From Bilabrum cf. latius (taxonomy: Eukaryota > Bigyra: Bicosoecida > Bigyra > Bicosoecida): DNA of 64,000 nucleotides. Position 1 is the first letter of the stretch. Each line of letters begins with the position of its first letter. Made by a program: the position numbers and the translations under genes. The notes under the pieces were generated by a model. That model was not told the DNA's origin. It ran no database searches and was given only the letters and a program-made list of their open reading frames with translations. Of this stretch, positions 63,730 to 64,000 are shown piece by piece. Location: NCBI GenBank assembly GCA_965178125.1, contig OZ237750.1, positions 1,054,001 to 1,118,000 on the forward strand. The letters are read 5' to 3'.

Positions 63730-64000
63730 ATGGCATATCCGAACCAAGTGAGTCTATGAGAATGCCACCTGCGACCGGATCCGGATGATCTAGTCACCCA
63801 AGCGTTTGGTCACCAGAGTTCTTTGATGAGTGCATTCGCAGCAATTTCGGGGCCGGCCGCCGCACCAGTAGTTCCACGGGGTTCCAACTAATGGACAATA
63901 CCCCGGCTACGCTACTGGACCAGGGGGGATGCCTGTAAATCAGGGCCAGTGGCAGCCAAACCCAACGGGCGCAGCATACCCTCCCTAGGCTGGAGCTTTC
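63730..64000 (+). CDS. Pro/Gln/Gly-rich protein, 5' part only
   Basis: Exon 1 63730-63747 encodes MAYPNQ; intron 63748-63841 (GTGAGT...CGCAG); exon 2 runs from 63842 to the window edge. The translated part is rich in Pro, Gln, Gly and Tyr (GQYPGYATGPGGMPVNQGQW). Two in-frame TAGs (63869, 63986) are read as Gln, which suits the composition. Such N-termini occur in penta-EF-hand, synexin-like and ESCRT-associated proteins, but the informative part lies beyond the window. The splice assignment is supported only by consensus and phase. Confidence 0.5.

Noticed and set aside
1-64000. Sequencing errors or pseudogenes as the cause of in-frame stops
   Set aside because: The interruptions are almost exclusively TAG, never TAA or TGA or frameshifts, and they recur in about 20 otherwise intact, conserved genes.
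1-64000. UAG meaning Leu (as in some protists and chlorophyte mitochondria)
   Set aside because: UAG sits at conserved Gln columns in ISCA2, HSCB, HIG1 and erlin and in Gln/Glu-rich coiled-coil segments; Leu would fit poorly there.

Overview
This is nuclear DNA of a unicellular, flagellated eukaryote. It carries spliceosomal GT-AG introns, ciliary and centrosomal genes (CFAP57, LRRC45), nucleus-encoded mitochondrial genes (ISCA2, HSCB, HIG1, uS17m, AFG1), an ER erlin, a sterol C24-methyltransferase and a hybrid histidine kinase. No plastid gene was recognised, and the lineage cannot be named from the window. Genes are dense on both strands, mostly 100-300 bases apart, with few short introns concentrated near the 5' ends.

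The central observation is a non-standard genetic code. Read with the standard code the window breaks into dozens of ORFs. Adjacent same-frame ORFs are separated almost only by TAG. When TAG is read as glutamine they fuse into 22 complete and 2 edge-truncated genes with well-known full-length architectures. TAG falls on conserved Gln columns (ISCA2 GGCSGF-Q-Y, HSCB Y-R-Q-x-Q, HIG1, erlin). About 120 in-frame TAGs were counted by hand. All 22 visible gene ends use TGA (18) or TAA (4), none TAG, and no in-frame TAA or TGA is needed. This matches the code listed as NCBI table 15 (only UAG changed, to Gln). All coordinates below assume it.

Layout. 1-1207 (-) coiled-coil/disordered gene, cut at the left edge. 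1331-5389 (+) cyclic-nucleotide-binding protein. 5495-7171 (+) GH27 alpha-galactosidase. 7444-8531 (-) erlin. 8680-15419 (-) CFAP57. 15562-16267 (+) ISCA2. 16482-17885 (+) hypothetical membrane protein. 18116-19906 (+) AFG1 ATPase. 20031-25106 (-) hybrid histidine kinase. 25793-26368 (-) mitochondrial uS17. 26824-27430 (+) small Gly-rich membrane protein. 27598-29855 (+) secreted beta-helix protein. 30104-33090 (-) secreted Asp-box propeller. 33351-45388 (-) a 3,995-residue cyclase-homology/kinase fusion. 45573-48116 (-) LRRC45. 48277-48910 (+) HIG1. 49081-50110 (+) HSCB. 50359-51982 (+) sterol methyltransferase. 52154-58167 (-) secreted acidic repeat protein. 58649-59831 (+) RRM protein with a RYDDRG repeat array. 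60071-60795 (-) fucose mutarotase. 61055-62896 (+) RRM-like NCBP3-like protein. 62969-63570 (-) small membrane protein. 63730-64000 (+) start of a Pro/Gln/Gly-rich gene.

There are no operons; neighbours are functionally mixed. Themes are flagellum/centrosome, mitochondrial Fe-S and respiratory assembly, membrane signalling by very large multidomain proteins, and secreted carbohydrate-active-like proteins together with a fucose mutarotase. Function calls rest on motifs recognised by eye; exon borders were fixed by reading frame, family alignment from memory and splice consensus.
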